A stretch of DNA of 30,752 nucleotides from an uncultured Paludibacter sp. Its GTDB lineage: Bacteria > Bacteroidota > Bacteroidia > Bacteroidales > Paludibacteraceae. The notes beneath the pieces were generated by a model. It searched no databases, was not told where the DNA came from, and saw nothing but the letters and a program-made list of their open reading frames with translations. Numbering within the stretch: position 1 is the stretch's first letter; each line of letters starts with the position of its first letter. The position numbers and the translations under genes were made by a program. This document shows, in pieces, positions 8,571 to 16,629 of the stretch. Location of the stretch: assembly GCA_937897985.1 (NCBI GenBank), contig CALCBD010000066.1, positions 1 to 30,752 on the forward strand, read 5' to 3'.

Positions 8571-8874
8571 GATATATTTGTTTGTTAATATTTTTATTGA
8601 ATTCTTTCAATTCATGACAAAAAACATTGATTTACATGCATTTATCTGTTGACGCATAAAATATTTTTTAAAAGCTGATAATAATAAATTTAAAACTGAT
8701 TTGATTTGGATTTAAATACCGCCGAGCGGGATAAAATTTTGTCTCCATCCTGTAATCATATCGGTTTACAGGTATTGAAATCCGTTTTTAAATCCGTCTG
8801 TTTAGCGTAAATCCGCATTCTGTTTTGCTGAATATTTTATGTTTATGATGCTTTGCCATGTACTAAATTGAGTT
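8571..8874. other. Non-coding region between the hexosaminidase and ZIP genes
   Basis: About 300 bp without a gene. A 6-5-6 inverted repeat TGAATT-ctttc-AATTCA (8598-8614) lies 28 bases upstream of the ZIP start and could be an operator. A second hairpin, CCTGTAA/TTACAGG (8749-8772), has no T run. I could not find a convincing TAnnTTTG box for the ZIP gene. Confidence 0.4.
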
Positions 8875-10473
8875 TTATTTTTCGAAAAGATAAGGTGCAT
8901 AACTATAGTTGTTTACATCATAAATTTGCTTCAGCTTTTGTGCCCTTAAAACAAAGTTTTCATAATTTTTTTTATTCTCACTTGTCCACTGAACTTCACA
9001 CAGAGCAGCGATACGCGGAATCATCATGTACTCAGCTCTTTCATTTGTTGTGATATATTCGGTCCACAGATTAGCTTGAACACCTGTAATGTATTTTTGT
9101 TCATCAGGCGCAAGCTCCGGTGGAACGGGATTAAAATCATAAACCGACCGGATGTTACCGGCCGAAGCCTGCGCATAATTAAAGTACAAATGCGAATTTG
9201 AAGCCATTATCACCGGACGCTTTTGTCTTGCCGATTCGATAGCACTTTCATTTCCGCGCCACGACATTACAGTAGCGCCGGAATCTAATCCACCTTCCAG
9301 AATTTCGTCCCAACCTATAATACTCCGGTTTTTACTGTTGACATATTGACTTACCTTAGCAATAAAATAACTTTGAAGTTTTTCCACGGCACTGTGAACA
9401 GAATCGGTTGTTAGCCCGTTATCAGCAATTTTTTGCCGGCATTTCGGACAATTCTCCCATTTTTCCTTCGGACATTCATCACCGCCAATGTGGATATATT
9501 TCGACGGAAATAATTTCATGGTTTCCTTTAAAACCTGCTCAACAAAACGATAACTTTTATCATTCCCCGGGCAAAGTACATCGTCGAAAATGCCCCATTT
9601 TGTTGCTACTTCGTATGGACCACCCGTACAACCCAGATCGGGATAAGCTGCAAGCGCTGCCAGAAAATGGCCCGGCATATCAATTTCAGGTACAATTGTT
9701 ATAAATCTTTTTCGGGCATAAGCCACAATTTCCTTTATTTCTGACTGTTTGTAATAACCCGAATATTGGGTACTGTCATACTGATTTGTATTCCTGCCAA
9801 TCACTGTTTGCGCCCGAACCGAACCTTTTTTTATGAGTTCAGGAAATTTCTTAATTTCAATGCGCCATCCCTGATCATCGGTCAGATGCCAGTGAAAATA
9901 ATTGATCTGATGCAATGCAAGTATGTCAATATACTCTTTTATAAACGAGACCGGGAAAAAATGCCGGCTGACATCTAACAACATCCCTCTGTATTCAAAC
10001 CTTGGAAAATCAAATATAAAAGCCTGTGGTAACTCAACCTGTTTCGCATTTTTCAACACCGGAACTGATTTCCTCAATGTCTGAATTCCGTAAAATATTC
10101 CGGCTGCTGTTTTACCCGAAATCCTGGTTCGGGTGCTGTCAATTTCTATTACATATCCTTCGGTATTACTTATTGTGTCGTTGAGTTGAAGTGTTATAAC
10201 TCTTTTACCTGCTGTCTGATTCGATATTTTCAGCTTTAGCCCTGTGTTTTCAAAAATATATTCAGCTAAAAATTCAGCATTCTGTTTTAAATCCTTTTTG
10301 GCACAAATTACTGTATTCTCATCTAATATAAAAGCTTTTCCCTGACGAAGTTCAATTTTTTGAGGAAGTGGAATTGTTTGATAATCAATGTTCTGAGAAA
10401 ATAAGTCAGAACAGATTAATAAATGTATGTAAATAAAAATGAGTATTCCGGGACGCATAATTTTTATTGTCAT
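8875..10473 (-). CDS. Exported beta-N-acetylhexosaminidase (GH20)
   Basis: Removes terminal beta-linked GlcNAc or GalNAc from glycans by substrate-assisted catalysis. The 532-residue protein has an N-terminal signal segment (about 1-27, ending CSDLFSQ), a GH20b-like N-domain (about 30-150) and a (beta/alpha)8 catalytic domain beginning FEYRGMLLDVSRHFFP (160-174). Visible active-site elements are FHWHLTDDQGWRIEIK (193-208), VPEIDMPGHF (261-270) and HIGGDECPKEKW with the catalytic Asp332-Glu333 pair. WRGNESAIESA and VQANLWTEYI supply further substrate-pocket residues. The -1 residue before the only early Cys is Ile, so it is not a typical lipoprotein. It is the last gene of the polysaccharide operon and its ATG overlaps the GT2 stop by 4 bp (ATGA), which supports the start at 10473 and suggests translational coupling. 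Confidence 0.95.
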   Translation of the reverse strand: MTIKIMRPGILIFIYIHLLICSDLFSQNIDYQTIPLPQKIELRQGKAFILDENTVICAKKDLKQNAEFLAEYIFENTGLKLKISNQTAGKRVITLQLNDTISNTEGYVIEIDSTRTRISGKTAAGIFYGIQTLRKSVPVLKNAKQVELPQAFIFDFPRFEYRGMLLDVSRHFFPVSFIKEYIDILALHQINYFHWHLTDDQGWRIEIKKFPELIKKGSVRAQTVIGRNTNQYDSTQYSGYYKQSEIKEIVAYARKRFITIVPEIDMPGHFLAALAAYPDLGCTGGPYEVATKWGIFDDVLCPGNDKSYRFVEQVLKETMKLFPSKYIHIGGDECPKEKWENCPKCRQKIADNGLTTDSVHSAVEKLQSYFIAKVSQYVNSKNRSIIGWDEILEGGLDSGATVMSWRGNESAIESARQKRPVIMASNSHLYFNYAQASAGNIRSVYDFNPVPPELAPDEQKYITGVQANLWTEYITTNERAEYMMIPRIAALCEVQWTSENKKNYENFVLRAQKLKQIYDVNNYSYAPYLFEK

Positions 10474-11471
10474 TTATTGGGTGCAAAGTTAAAAATATTA
10501 TTTTTGACAAATACTATGCTTCGTAAAAGTCCGGTTAACCAAAACATTTTTAGTTCGATAAGTTTTAACATTATTCTTTCAACCGGAGTGAATTGATTTT
10601 TATATAATTTTTCTTCGACGGAAAACATACCTGCAAATTGTTTTCGGTTTTCGACCGAAGTTGTATTGAACATAAGTTTGACTTTATCTTTTAATTTAAG
10701 TACTCCTGCTAATTCAGAATACTTTTCGGCGATCTTATTTTTTGACATAAATTCGTCCATCGACGACCAGAAAATGAGAGTATCACCGAAATGTGCCAGA
10801 TTTATTTGATTGGTAGCCGATTGGCGGTTGAGTTTCACATAATGATAACAGGCAAAATCGGCTTTGATAATTTTTCGGGCTGAAAAAAAAAGTCTCGAAG
10901 CAACAAACCGGTCTTCCATGTATTTCATGGGTAAAACGTTACGGTTTTCGGGCAGTAAATACAATTCTCTTTTTATCAGTTTATTGCATAGCGATGGCGA
11001 TGACCTTTCTCCACTGAGTATGTCGCCGAAATGATCTTCGTGTTTAGGTGAGAGATAATCGGAAAAATAAACGGTTTTATTTTCATATTCAATGTAAAAA
11101 TCCGAAACCACAATGTCGGCATCAGTTTCTTTTGCTAAATCGTACAAAGATTTAAGCATGTCTTTATCGATGTAGTCATCGCTGTCGACCATTAAAATAT
11201 ATTCGCCGCCTGCATGATTCAGCGCAGTGTTTCTGGCAATTGCAGTTCCTGTATTTTGTAAATGATGCAGGATTTTTACCCGATGAGCAATTTCAGGATA
11301 GAGCTTAACTACTTTTTCGAGTTTCTGAATACTGTCGTCGGTAGTTGCATCATTCACAAAAATATACTCCGCATTTTTCAGTGTTTGACCGAAAAGACTG
11401 TGGGCACATTTTTCGATATAGCATGAAGTGCCATAAACCGGAATAATAACAGAAACGCCGGGCTTGATCAT
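10470..11471 (-). CDS. Family 2 glycosyltransferase
   Basis: A 333-residue GT-A fold transferase, predicted to add a sugar to a lipid-linked glycan on the cytoplasmic face of the inner membrane. The N-terminal signature VSVIIPVYGTSCYIEK (6-21), VNDATTDDS (39-47), the conserved NTGTAIARNTAL stretch and the metal-binding DSDD (96-99) are intact; KYMEDRFVASRLFF supplies the acidic ED motif expected of the catalytic base. The C-terminal third is helical and basic with a hydrophobic stretch (about residues 300-327), possibly for membrane association. Donor and acceptor sugars cannot be deduced. Its start overlaps the flippase stop by 4 bp and its stop overlaps the hexosaminidase start by 4 bp, so it is embedded in one translationally coupled operon. 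Confidence 0.92.
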   Translation of the reverse strand: MIKPGVSVIIPVYGTSCYIEKCAHSLFGQTLKNAEYIFVNDATTDDSIQKLEKVVKLYPEIAHRVKILHHLQNTGTAIARNTALNHAGGEYILMVDSDDYIDKDMLKSLYDLAKETDADIVVSDFYIEYENKTVYFSDYLSPKHEDHFGDILSGERSSPSLCNKLIKRELYLLPENRNVLPMKYMEDRFVASRLFFSARKIIKADFACYHYVKLNRQSATNQINLAHFGDTLIFWSSMDEFMSKNKIAEKYSELAGVLKLKDKVKLMFNTTSVENRKQFAGMFSVEEKLYKNQFTPVERIMLKLIELKMFWLTGLLRSIVFVKNNIFNFAPNK

Positions 11472-12721
11472 AGCATATTGTGTTTTTTAACTATATATCT
11501 GCAATACAGAATTTCACAAAAACCGGAAAATGTCAGAGCAAGGGTAATAACCCATATATTTCTGTAAATCAGAGCAAACGGGATACATAAAATCATGAAA
11601 CTCAGTAATGCAACCAATTGGTTTTTAGTCACAAAATAATATCTGTTTTGTGGTACGAATATAAAATTAATATAACTCCCGACGATCAGCCAGCTGGTAA
11701 CCGTAAAACTGAGTATCACTGCCAGCGGATAAGCTCCCAACATATCGGCGCCACCCAATAACCATACTAACCAATAGCCAAAAACGACTACAAAGGCAAC
11801 CACCGCAAGCCCGATAAGGGTTTCATATTTAATCAGCTTTCGTACAGTTTCTTTTTTAATGTTTTCGATGACTTTCGGAAACAATGCGGCATTGATACTC
11901 GAAGTGAGCATACGTGGCAGGATGATTAATTTATTTGCCAAATCATAAAGCGCCACGTCTTTCATTCCGAAAAAAGCACCTATAATAATAGTTACGCTTT
12001 CCTGTTTGATGGTACCTGCGGTCGACGACCAGAAAAATGGTAAAGCATCCCTGAAATAAATACTTAATCGATAAGGAGATATAAGTCGTATGCTGAGCTT
12101 TTCGTATCGGAGTAAATATACAAACAGCGTTATTGCCGGCAGAATGACTGTAAGACTCGCAATCAATGCATATTTCCATCCATCGTCAGCTGAATGAATT
12201 AAAAGGATTATAAACGGTACGGATAAAAGTCTGAAAAATAGTTGTATATAGGTTACAATTTTCATTTTTTGAACACCCTGAAAGTACCAAACCGGAAAAA
12301 TGACTTCACTCAGAATCTGAACGAAAATTATTGAAAAAATAATTTTATGATCGCGTAAAAAAGGAATGGTCAGGAGGATAATCACAAAAATTAAACTGCT
12401 CAAAACAGACAAATAGGCTTTGGCACTCATGATAGACGATACAACTTCACTTTTAATTCCGGTATTGGTCTTGTTTTGTGAAATAAACTTTAACCCTACA
12501 AAATTAAACCCGAAAGCTACAAAACTTAAAAAATAGGAGCTAACCGAAACAGCATATACATACAGGCCATAGCTGTTGGCACCCAACACCCTGATCAGGT
12601 AAGGGTAAATCAAAATCCCGAAAGCAGAACTTATCATCTGAAGTGCTGTCATGAAAAAGTAATTTTCAACTACTTTCGTGTTGTTTCTGAACAGAGATTT
12701 TATTTTAACTAACCTGGCCAT
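11468..12721 (-). CDS. Wzx-type polysaccharide flippase (oligosaccharide flippase family)
   Basis: A 417-residue polytopic membrane protein with about twelve hydrophobic helices. It is recognised as a Polysacc_synt/Wzx family member of the MOP superfamily, which flips undecaprenyl-linked glycans across the inner membrane. Typical segments are the N-terminal NYFFMTALQMISSAFGILIY, PYLIRVLGANSYGLYVYAVS, the FPVWYFQGVQKM helix and, midway, ESVTIIIGAFFGMKDVALYD. Placement between GT4 and GT2 genes fits export of their product. The start at 12721 lies 17 bp inside the GT4 gene and the stop overlaps GT2 by 4 bp. No polymerase (Wzy) or chain-length regulator is visible in the window, so a single-unit glycan or a pathway completed elsewhere is possible. 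Confidence 0.9.
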   Translation of the reverse strand: MARLVKIKSLFRNNTKVVENYFFMTALQMISSAFGILIYPYLIRVLGANSYGLYVYAVSVSSYFLSFVAFGFNFVGLKFISQNKTNTGIKSEVVSSIMSAKAYLSVLSSLIFVIILLTIPFLRDHKIIFSIIFVQILSEVIFPVWYFQGVQKMKIVTYIQLFFRLLSVPFIILLIHSADDGWKYALIASLTVILPAITLFVYLLRYEKLSIRLISPYRLSIYFRDALPFFWSSTAGTIKQESVTIIIGAFFGMKDVALYDLANKLIILPRMLTSSINAALFPKVIENIKKETVRKLIKYETLIGLAVVAFVVVFGYWLVWLLGGADMLGAYPLAVILSFTVTSWLIVGSYINFIFVPQNRYYFVTKNQLVALLSFMILCIPFALIYRNIWVITLALTFSGFCEILYCRYIVKKHNML

Positions 12722-13871
12722 TCAATAACACATCATTATATACGTCCTTAAATTTTTTTGCTATCACACTGTAACTGAAACATTCTCCGGCCTTTTCTCT
12801 GATCAGCTGATGATTGTAGATGCCGGTATTATCAAGAAATTGACTGATAGCATTCCGGAGCTGTAATTCATTTCCCGGATCGACTAAAATTCCGTTATTG
12901 GCATCGATGTAATCGGAAGCAATTCCAACTTTACTACTGATAACCGGAATGCCAGAAACGAGTGCCTCCTGAATCACAACACCGGCTGATTCGTAATTCG
13001 AAAACTGAACCACACAGTCAGAGTCCTGCATCAGACGAGCTACTTCTTCTGACGTTTTGAGCCCTGCAAATTTAATGATATCATCATTAAAATGAAGTGA
13101 TTCAGCATATTCCCTGATGAGTTGCAGGTCTTCTCCTTCGCCAACAAGCACCAGCTCAAAATCATTTCTTTGCAGTGAAATTTCTTTTACCGCCCTGAGC
13201 AGTCCCGATAAGTTTTTAGATTCTTCAGTGAAACAGCTAACATTCAACAGTCGGATTTTGTCTCTTTTACCACACTGATAGGTTTCGAAAAAACAGTTAT
13301 CCACTACATTTTCAACGACTTTGTATTTTGTTTGAAGTAGATTATGAAATGCAATACCTTCAAGCAATTCGTTTGAAACAGGTAATATATAAGCTGAATT
13401 ACGAACCACAATTTTTGCAGTAATTTTTCTTATCAAACCGTTGAAATTACTCCTGACTTTCAGTAAACGCGACCAGTGTTCGGTAATGACGTAGGGAGTG
13501 CCGTATATCAATTTGTAAATATATGCAATCAATGCAGTTCGGGTAAGTACGTTGGCATGAACGATTTCAGGTCTGAATTCCAATTGCTTTAATCTTTTAA
13601 ATCCTGCTATATAAGCCTTTATGTATTCTGTTGAGTTAAATAACTGTCTGAAAAACCCTGATTCTTTTTTGGGAAAATATACAATAAGTTCATCTACCTG
13701 ATTATATTTGCCGTTAACAATTTCAGTTTTTTTAATTTTGGCATCGGGATAGACAAAAAGTACCTTTACTTCTGCAAATAAGCTGACAGCATCAGCATGT
13801 TTCTGTACAAATAATCCCGACATGGAATCGTAGCGGTGTGGATACAATACGGATATAAAAAGTACTTTCAT
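12705..13871 (-). CDS. Family 4 glycosyltransferase
   Basis: A 388-residue GT-B fold retaining transferase. The N-terminal domain starts MKVLFISVLYPHRYDSMSG and contains the acceptor-side histidines in VHANVLTRTAL and ITEHWSR; the C-terminal domain contains VLVGEGED, the FAGLKTSEEVARLMQDSD segment and the nucleotide-sugar-binding EX7E motif at Glu294-Glu302 (ESAGVVIQE), followed by ALVSGIPVISSKVGI. This fits addition of a sugar to a lipid-linked precursor in the cytoplasm; the specific sugar is not inferable. The gene overlaps the upstream GNAT-like gene by 4 bp and the downstream flippase by 17 bp. Length and motifs are normal; no frameshift or truncation is apparent. Confidence 0.93.
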   Translation of the reverse strand: MKVLFISVLYPHRYDSMSGLFVQKHADAVSLFAEVKVLFVYPDAKIKKTEIVNGKYNQVDELIVYFPKKESGFFRQLFNSTEYIKAYIAGFKRLKQLEFRPEIVHANVLTRTALIAYIYKLIYGTPYVITEHWSRLLKVRSNFNGLIRKITAKIVVRNSAYILPVSNELLEGIAFHNLLQTKYKVVENVVDNCFFETYQCGKRDKIRLLNVSCFTEESKNLSGLLRAVKEISLQRNDFELVLVGEGEDLQLIREYAESLHFNDDIIKFAGLKTSEEVARLMQDSDCVVQFSNYESAGVVIQEALVSGIPVISSKVGIASDYIDANNGILVDPGNELQLRNAISQFLDNTGIYNHQLIREKAGECFSYSVIAKKFKDVYNDVLLNGQVS

Positions 13872-14761
13872 GATAATCGCTGAATGGTTTTAACCAGGAA
13901 TGCAGGACGCATTTTCTTTAAAATAAAATAGGGCTGATTTTCAGCTCCGAAACCTTTATAAAAACGTGCGATTCCGTCGATCATCGAACCTTCAAAATCA
14001 ATTATTTTGTCAGATGCGGCAAAAGTTTCGATTAAATGATCAATGAGAAGAAACATGGCCGAAGTTTTTTTTCCGTTATCGTTCGAAGCAAGCAGCAAAC
14101 ATACAATCCTGTTACCGGTAAAAAAAAGACTTAAACCGGAAATAAGCTCATTTTCGGTGGTATATGCACCACAAATGCGAATCATCGCCTTTTCATGGCC
14201 CTTTGTGAGAATGGGTTTGTAAATGTTGTTTATTGGTCCGGCGGCATCAGGATTTACCTCTGAAAATAGTTTCAAAAATTCATCAACACTCAGATATTCT
14301 TTTATCTTCAACCTGTTTTTGTGTGCTTTTTCAATGTTTCTGATGGTGTTTTTGCTGTATTTTTGAGCTATGTTTTCATAACTGTCGTCTGTTTTTAAAA
14401 TGTAATTCGTTTGTTTTATTACATCGGAGTTGAAATTACATTCATTCAGATTGATTTGATAACTGTAATAAGGTATTTTTTTTATAAATAACTGAATAAT
14501 TTCCTCACTTATTTCATTTTTTGAGAAAATTCCAAGTTGCTGGGTAAGTGCAGGTTGTGTGAGATATGGTATTTTATATTTTCGTTTTACGGGCAATGGC
14601 ATCACGTATTTATAATCATCGCTGACCAATGCTTCCCAACCGGGCGATACTATATCGAGGTACCATGAATATGCATAACCTAAGTGGTTGATTGACTGTT
14701 TGATCGCCAAATCCCATTTTTCATAATCGATAGACTTATGTCGTAAATGCTGAATCTGCAT
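13868..14761 (-). CDS. FemAB/GNAT-like acyltransferase, first gene of the polysaccharide operon
   Basis: A 297-residue soluble protein resembling the GNAT-fold BioF2-like/FemAB group. Landmarks are the helix YSKNTIRNIEKAHKNRL (about 134-150), a central GLSLFFTGNRIVCLLLASND beta segment and the C-terminal IDFEGSMIDGIARFYKGFGA, characteristic of the second GNAT domain. Such proteins transfer an aminoacyl or acyl group to peptidoglycan precursors or sugars. Its position at the head of a flippase-glycosyltransferase operon suggests modification of the exported glycan, but that is inference. A -7 box (TACTTTTG) lies 27 bases upstream of the ATG, and the stop overlaps the GT4 start by 4 bp. An alternative role is a sugar N-acyltransferase for an amino-sugar precursor. 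Confidence 0.75.
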   Translation of the reverse strand: MQIQHLRHKSIDYEKWDLAIKQSINHLGYAYSWYLDIVSPGWEALVSDDYKYVMPLPVKRKYKIPYLTQPALTQQLGIFSKNEISEEIIQLFIKKIPYYSYQINLNECNFNSDVIKQTNYILKTDDSYENIAQKYSKNTIRNIEKAHKNRLKIKEYLSVDEFLKLFSEVNPDAAGPINNIYKPILTKGHEKAMIRICGAYTTENELISGLSLFFTGNRIVCLLLASNDNGKKTSAMFLLIDHLIETFAASDKIIDFEGSMIDGIARFYKGFGAENQPYFILKKMRPAFLVKTIQRLS

Positions 14762-14787
14762 ATTTTTTTATTGAACAAGTATCACAA

Positions 14788-14795
14788 CAAAAGTA
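14788..14795 (-). promoter_or_regulatory. -7 promoter box of the polysaccharide operon
   Basis: The minus strand reads TACTTTTG, matching TAnnTTTG, 27 bases upstream of the first gene's ATG. No TTTG at ideal -33 distance is visible. It is back to back with the bactofilin promoter. Confidence 0.5.
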
Positions 14796-14897
14796 AGGAT
14801 TTTTTGCAAATTAAACGCGATTTTCAGTATTTTATTTCCTTTAAATTTCGTAGAAAGCTGACTTGCTAACTGTTTCTTGTTTTTAATTTTTAAATTA

Positions 14898-14929
14898 TTT
14901 GTTTTTATTAAAATAATGCATTAATTTTG
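14898..14929 (+). promoter_or_regulatory. Bacteroidota-type promoter of the bactofilin gene
   Basis: TTTG (14898-14901), a 20-base spacer, then TAATTTTG (14922-14929) match both elements and the spacing of the Bacteroidota housekeeping promoter. Transcription would begin a few bases later, giving a leader of about 17 nt before the ATG at 14953. Confidence 0.7.
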
Positions 14930-14952
14930 AGGCTCAAAAAATTTTCTGATTT

Positions 14953-15318
14953 ATGGCAAAAGAAATATTGGTAAATCCCGGTGCCACATACAATGCACTT
15001 ACAAACGGGAGTAAAATTGTTGGTAAAATTATTGCCGACAGTGATTTTCGGATCGATGGTGAAGTAGAAGGGGAGATTATTTGTAATGGTAAGGTAATTG
15101 TTGGTCCGAACGGATTGTTAAAAGGCTCAATATCATGCTCAAATGCCGAAATTGTCGGAAATGTTTTTGGCGATGTCGTTGTAAATGATACGCTTACATT
15201 GAGAAGTACTGCCAATATTAAAGGTGATGTGAAAACCAGGGTACTTGTAGTCGAACCCAATGCAGTTTTCAATGGCACCTGTTCGATGCGGGATACAGTT
15301 AAAGTTGAAGTTGAATAA
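14953..15318 (+). CDS. Bactofilin (polymer-forming cytoskeletal protein)
   Basis: A 121-residue bactofilin (PF04519), a protein that self-assembles into filaments through a right-handed beta-helix and scaffolds cell-envelope enzymes. The sequence after a short N-terminal tail (MAKEILVNPGATYNALTNGS) is a string of beta-helix rungs with the usual hydrophobic/glycine spacing: GKIIADSDFRIDGEVEGEI, GKVIVGPNGLLKGSISCSNA, EIVGNVFGDVVVNDTLTLR and STANIKGDVKTRVLVVEPNA. Length is within the normal range. It is monocistronic in appearance: it has its own near-consensus promoter and is followed 31 bp later by a strong terminator. In many Bacteroidota bactofilin genes neighbour an M23 peptidase; none is present here. 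Transcription divergent from the polysaccharide operon may reflect a shared envelope role. Confidence 0.93.
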   Translation: MAKEILVNPGATYNALTNGSKIVGKIIADSDFRIDGEVEGEIICNGKVIVGPNGLLKGSISCSNAEIVGNVFGDVVVNDTLTLRSTANIKGDVKTRVLVVEPNAVFNGTCSMRDTVKVEVE

Positions 15319-15349
15319 AAAAATATGTAAACAAAATAATAAGGAAAAT

Positions 15350-15383
15350 AACGTTGGAGTGCCCGCTTCGACGTTTTTTTTTA
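15350..15383 (+). terminator. Intrinsic terminator after bactofilin
   Basis: AACGTTGGAG (15350-15359) pairs with CTTCGACGTT (15366-15375) as a 10-bp stem with two G:T pairs and a 6-nt loop, followed by a run of T broken once by A. It separates bactofilin from the reductase gene. Confidence 0.75.
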
Positions 15384-15411
15384 TTTTTAAAGGTAAAGCA
15401 GGTATAAAGTT

Positions 15412-16392
15412 ATGGATTACAAGGCAATGGTCGTTACAGAAAACGACGGTTCATTCGAAAAGTGTTTAAAAACATTGAACACTAATGATTTAGTGAGCGG
15501 AGAAGTGTTAATACGGGTTCATTATTCATCGCTCAATTATAAAGATGCTTTGTCGGCTACCGGCAACAAGGGCGTTACAAAAAAATATCCGCATACACCC
15601 GGAATTGATGCTGCAGGTGTTGTAGTTACCTCGGAGTCGGCAGCTTTCAAAGCCGGTGATGAAGTCATAGTTTCGGGATACGATTTAGGGATGAATACAC
15701 CGGGTGGATTTGCAGAATATATTCGGGTTCCGGCATCATGGGTAGTGCCATTACCTGTGGGATTAACCCTTAAAGAGGCAATGATAATTGGGACGGCAGG
15801 ATTTACAGCCGGGATTTCAATTACACGTATGAGCGAGCTTGTACGTCCCGAAGATGGAAAAATCATTGTTTCCGGTGCTACAGGTGGTGTTGGGTCTGTA
15901 GCAGTTTCAATTCTTTCAAAACTTGGTTATCAGGTGGTTGCAGTGTCGGGGAAAGAGTCGGAATACGATTTTCTTTACAGCATAGGTGCTTCGGAAATTA
16001 TTTCAAGGGCGGATTTTCAGCAAGCCGACCAACGTCATGTTCTATCTGCTCAGTTTGCAGGTGGAATCGATACAGTGGGTGGTCCGATTCTGGAGAAAAT
16101 TCTGAAATCATTAAATCCTCTCGGGGCTGTAACTACTTGTGGTAGTGTGTCGTCCATACAATTAAATATGACAGTTTTTCCGTTTATCCTCAGGGGTATA
16201 AGTTTAATCGGTATTTCGGCTCAGAATTATCCGATGTCGCTCCGGACTGTATTATGGAACAAAATGGCCAATGAATATAAACCCGAACATTTATTACAAC
16301 TTTACAACGAAATTTCGCTGGAGGAAGTTCCATCGCATATCGATTTAATTCTTCAGGGCAAATTGAAAGGCCGTACAATCATAAAATTGTAA
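15412..16392 (+). CDS. yhdH: YhdH/AcuI-type quinone oxidoreductase (acrylyl-CoA reductase family)
   Basis: A 326-residue zinc-independent medium-chain dehydrogenase/reductase of the YhdH/YhfP family. E. coli YhdH (AcuI) reduces acrylyl-CoA with NADPH; other members are annotated as quinone oxidoreductases. The N-terminal catalytic domain shows SSLNYKDALSATG and PHTPGIDAAGVVV; the Rossmann fold shows the nucleotide motif SGATGGVGSVAVSIL (about 154-168), VVAVSGKESEYDFLYSIGA and the family-typical DTVGGPILEKIL. The sequence ends RGISLIGISAQNYPM ... LKGRTIIKL as in the family. Metal-binding cysteines of alcohol dehydrogenases are absent, as expected. It follows the bactofilin terminator by about 30 bp and has no evident promoter box of its own, so it may depend on read-through. 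The physiological substrate is not known here. Confidence 0.9.
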   Translation: MDYKAMVVTENDGSFEKCLKTLNTNDLVSGEVLIRVHYSSLNYKDALSATGNKGVTKKYPHTPGIDAAGVVVTSESAAFKAGDEVIVSGYDLGMNTPGGFAEYIRVPASWVVPLPVGLTLKEAMIIGTAGFTAGISITRMSELVRPEDGKIIVSGATGGVGSVAVSILSKLGYQVVAVSGKESEYDFLYSIGASEIISRADFQQADQRHVLSAQFAGGIDTVGGPILEKILKSLNPLGAVTTCGSVSSIQLNMTVFPFILRGISLIGISAQNYPMSLRTVLWNKMANEYKPEHLLQLYNEISLEEVPSHIDLILQGKLKGRTIIKL

Positions 16393-16629
16393 AAAAACAG
16401 ACGGAAATCAATTTTAATAAATATGATATGGTTTATAATCAGACATATGTAAATGTTTGAATTGTAAATTGATATTTGAAAAGCTCATGAAATTTATTTT
16501 TTTTGAATGAATCAGAAGTTTAAAAACGAACAAATATTTTTGAAGGTCTTTCATGTGTCAAAAAAAAATTGCAATTTTGCACTTTGATACAACACTTCAA
16601 AAATTTCAAAATCAAAACTCAGCTTCCGA

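Noticed and set aside
15260..15469. Small protein gene overlapping the bactofilin end
   Set aside because: It runs through a strong terminator and overlaps both neighbours out of frame; its composition is low-complexity (KKICKQNNKENN).
16560..16600. dapL promoter with boxes CAATTTTG or GCACTTTG
   Set aside because: Both fail the TA of TAnnTTTG and neither has a -33 element at proper spacing.
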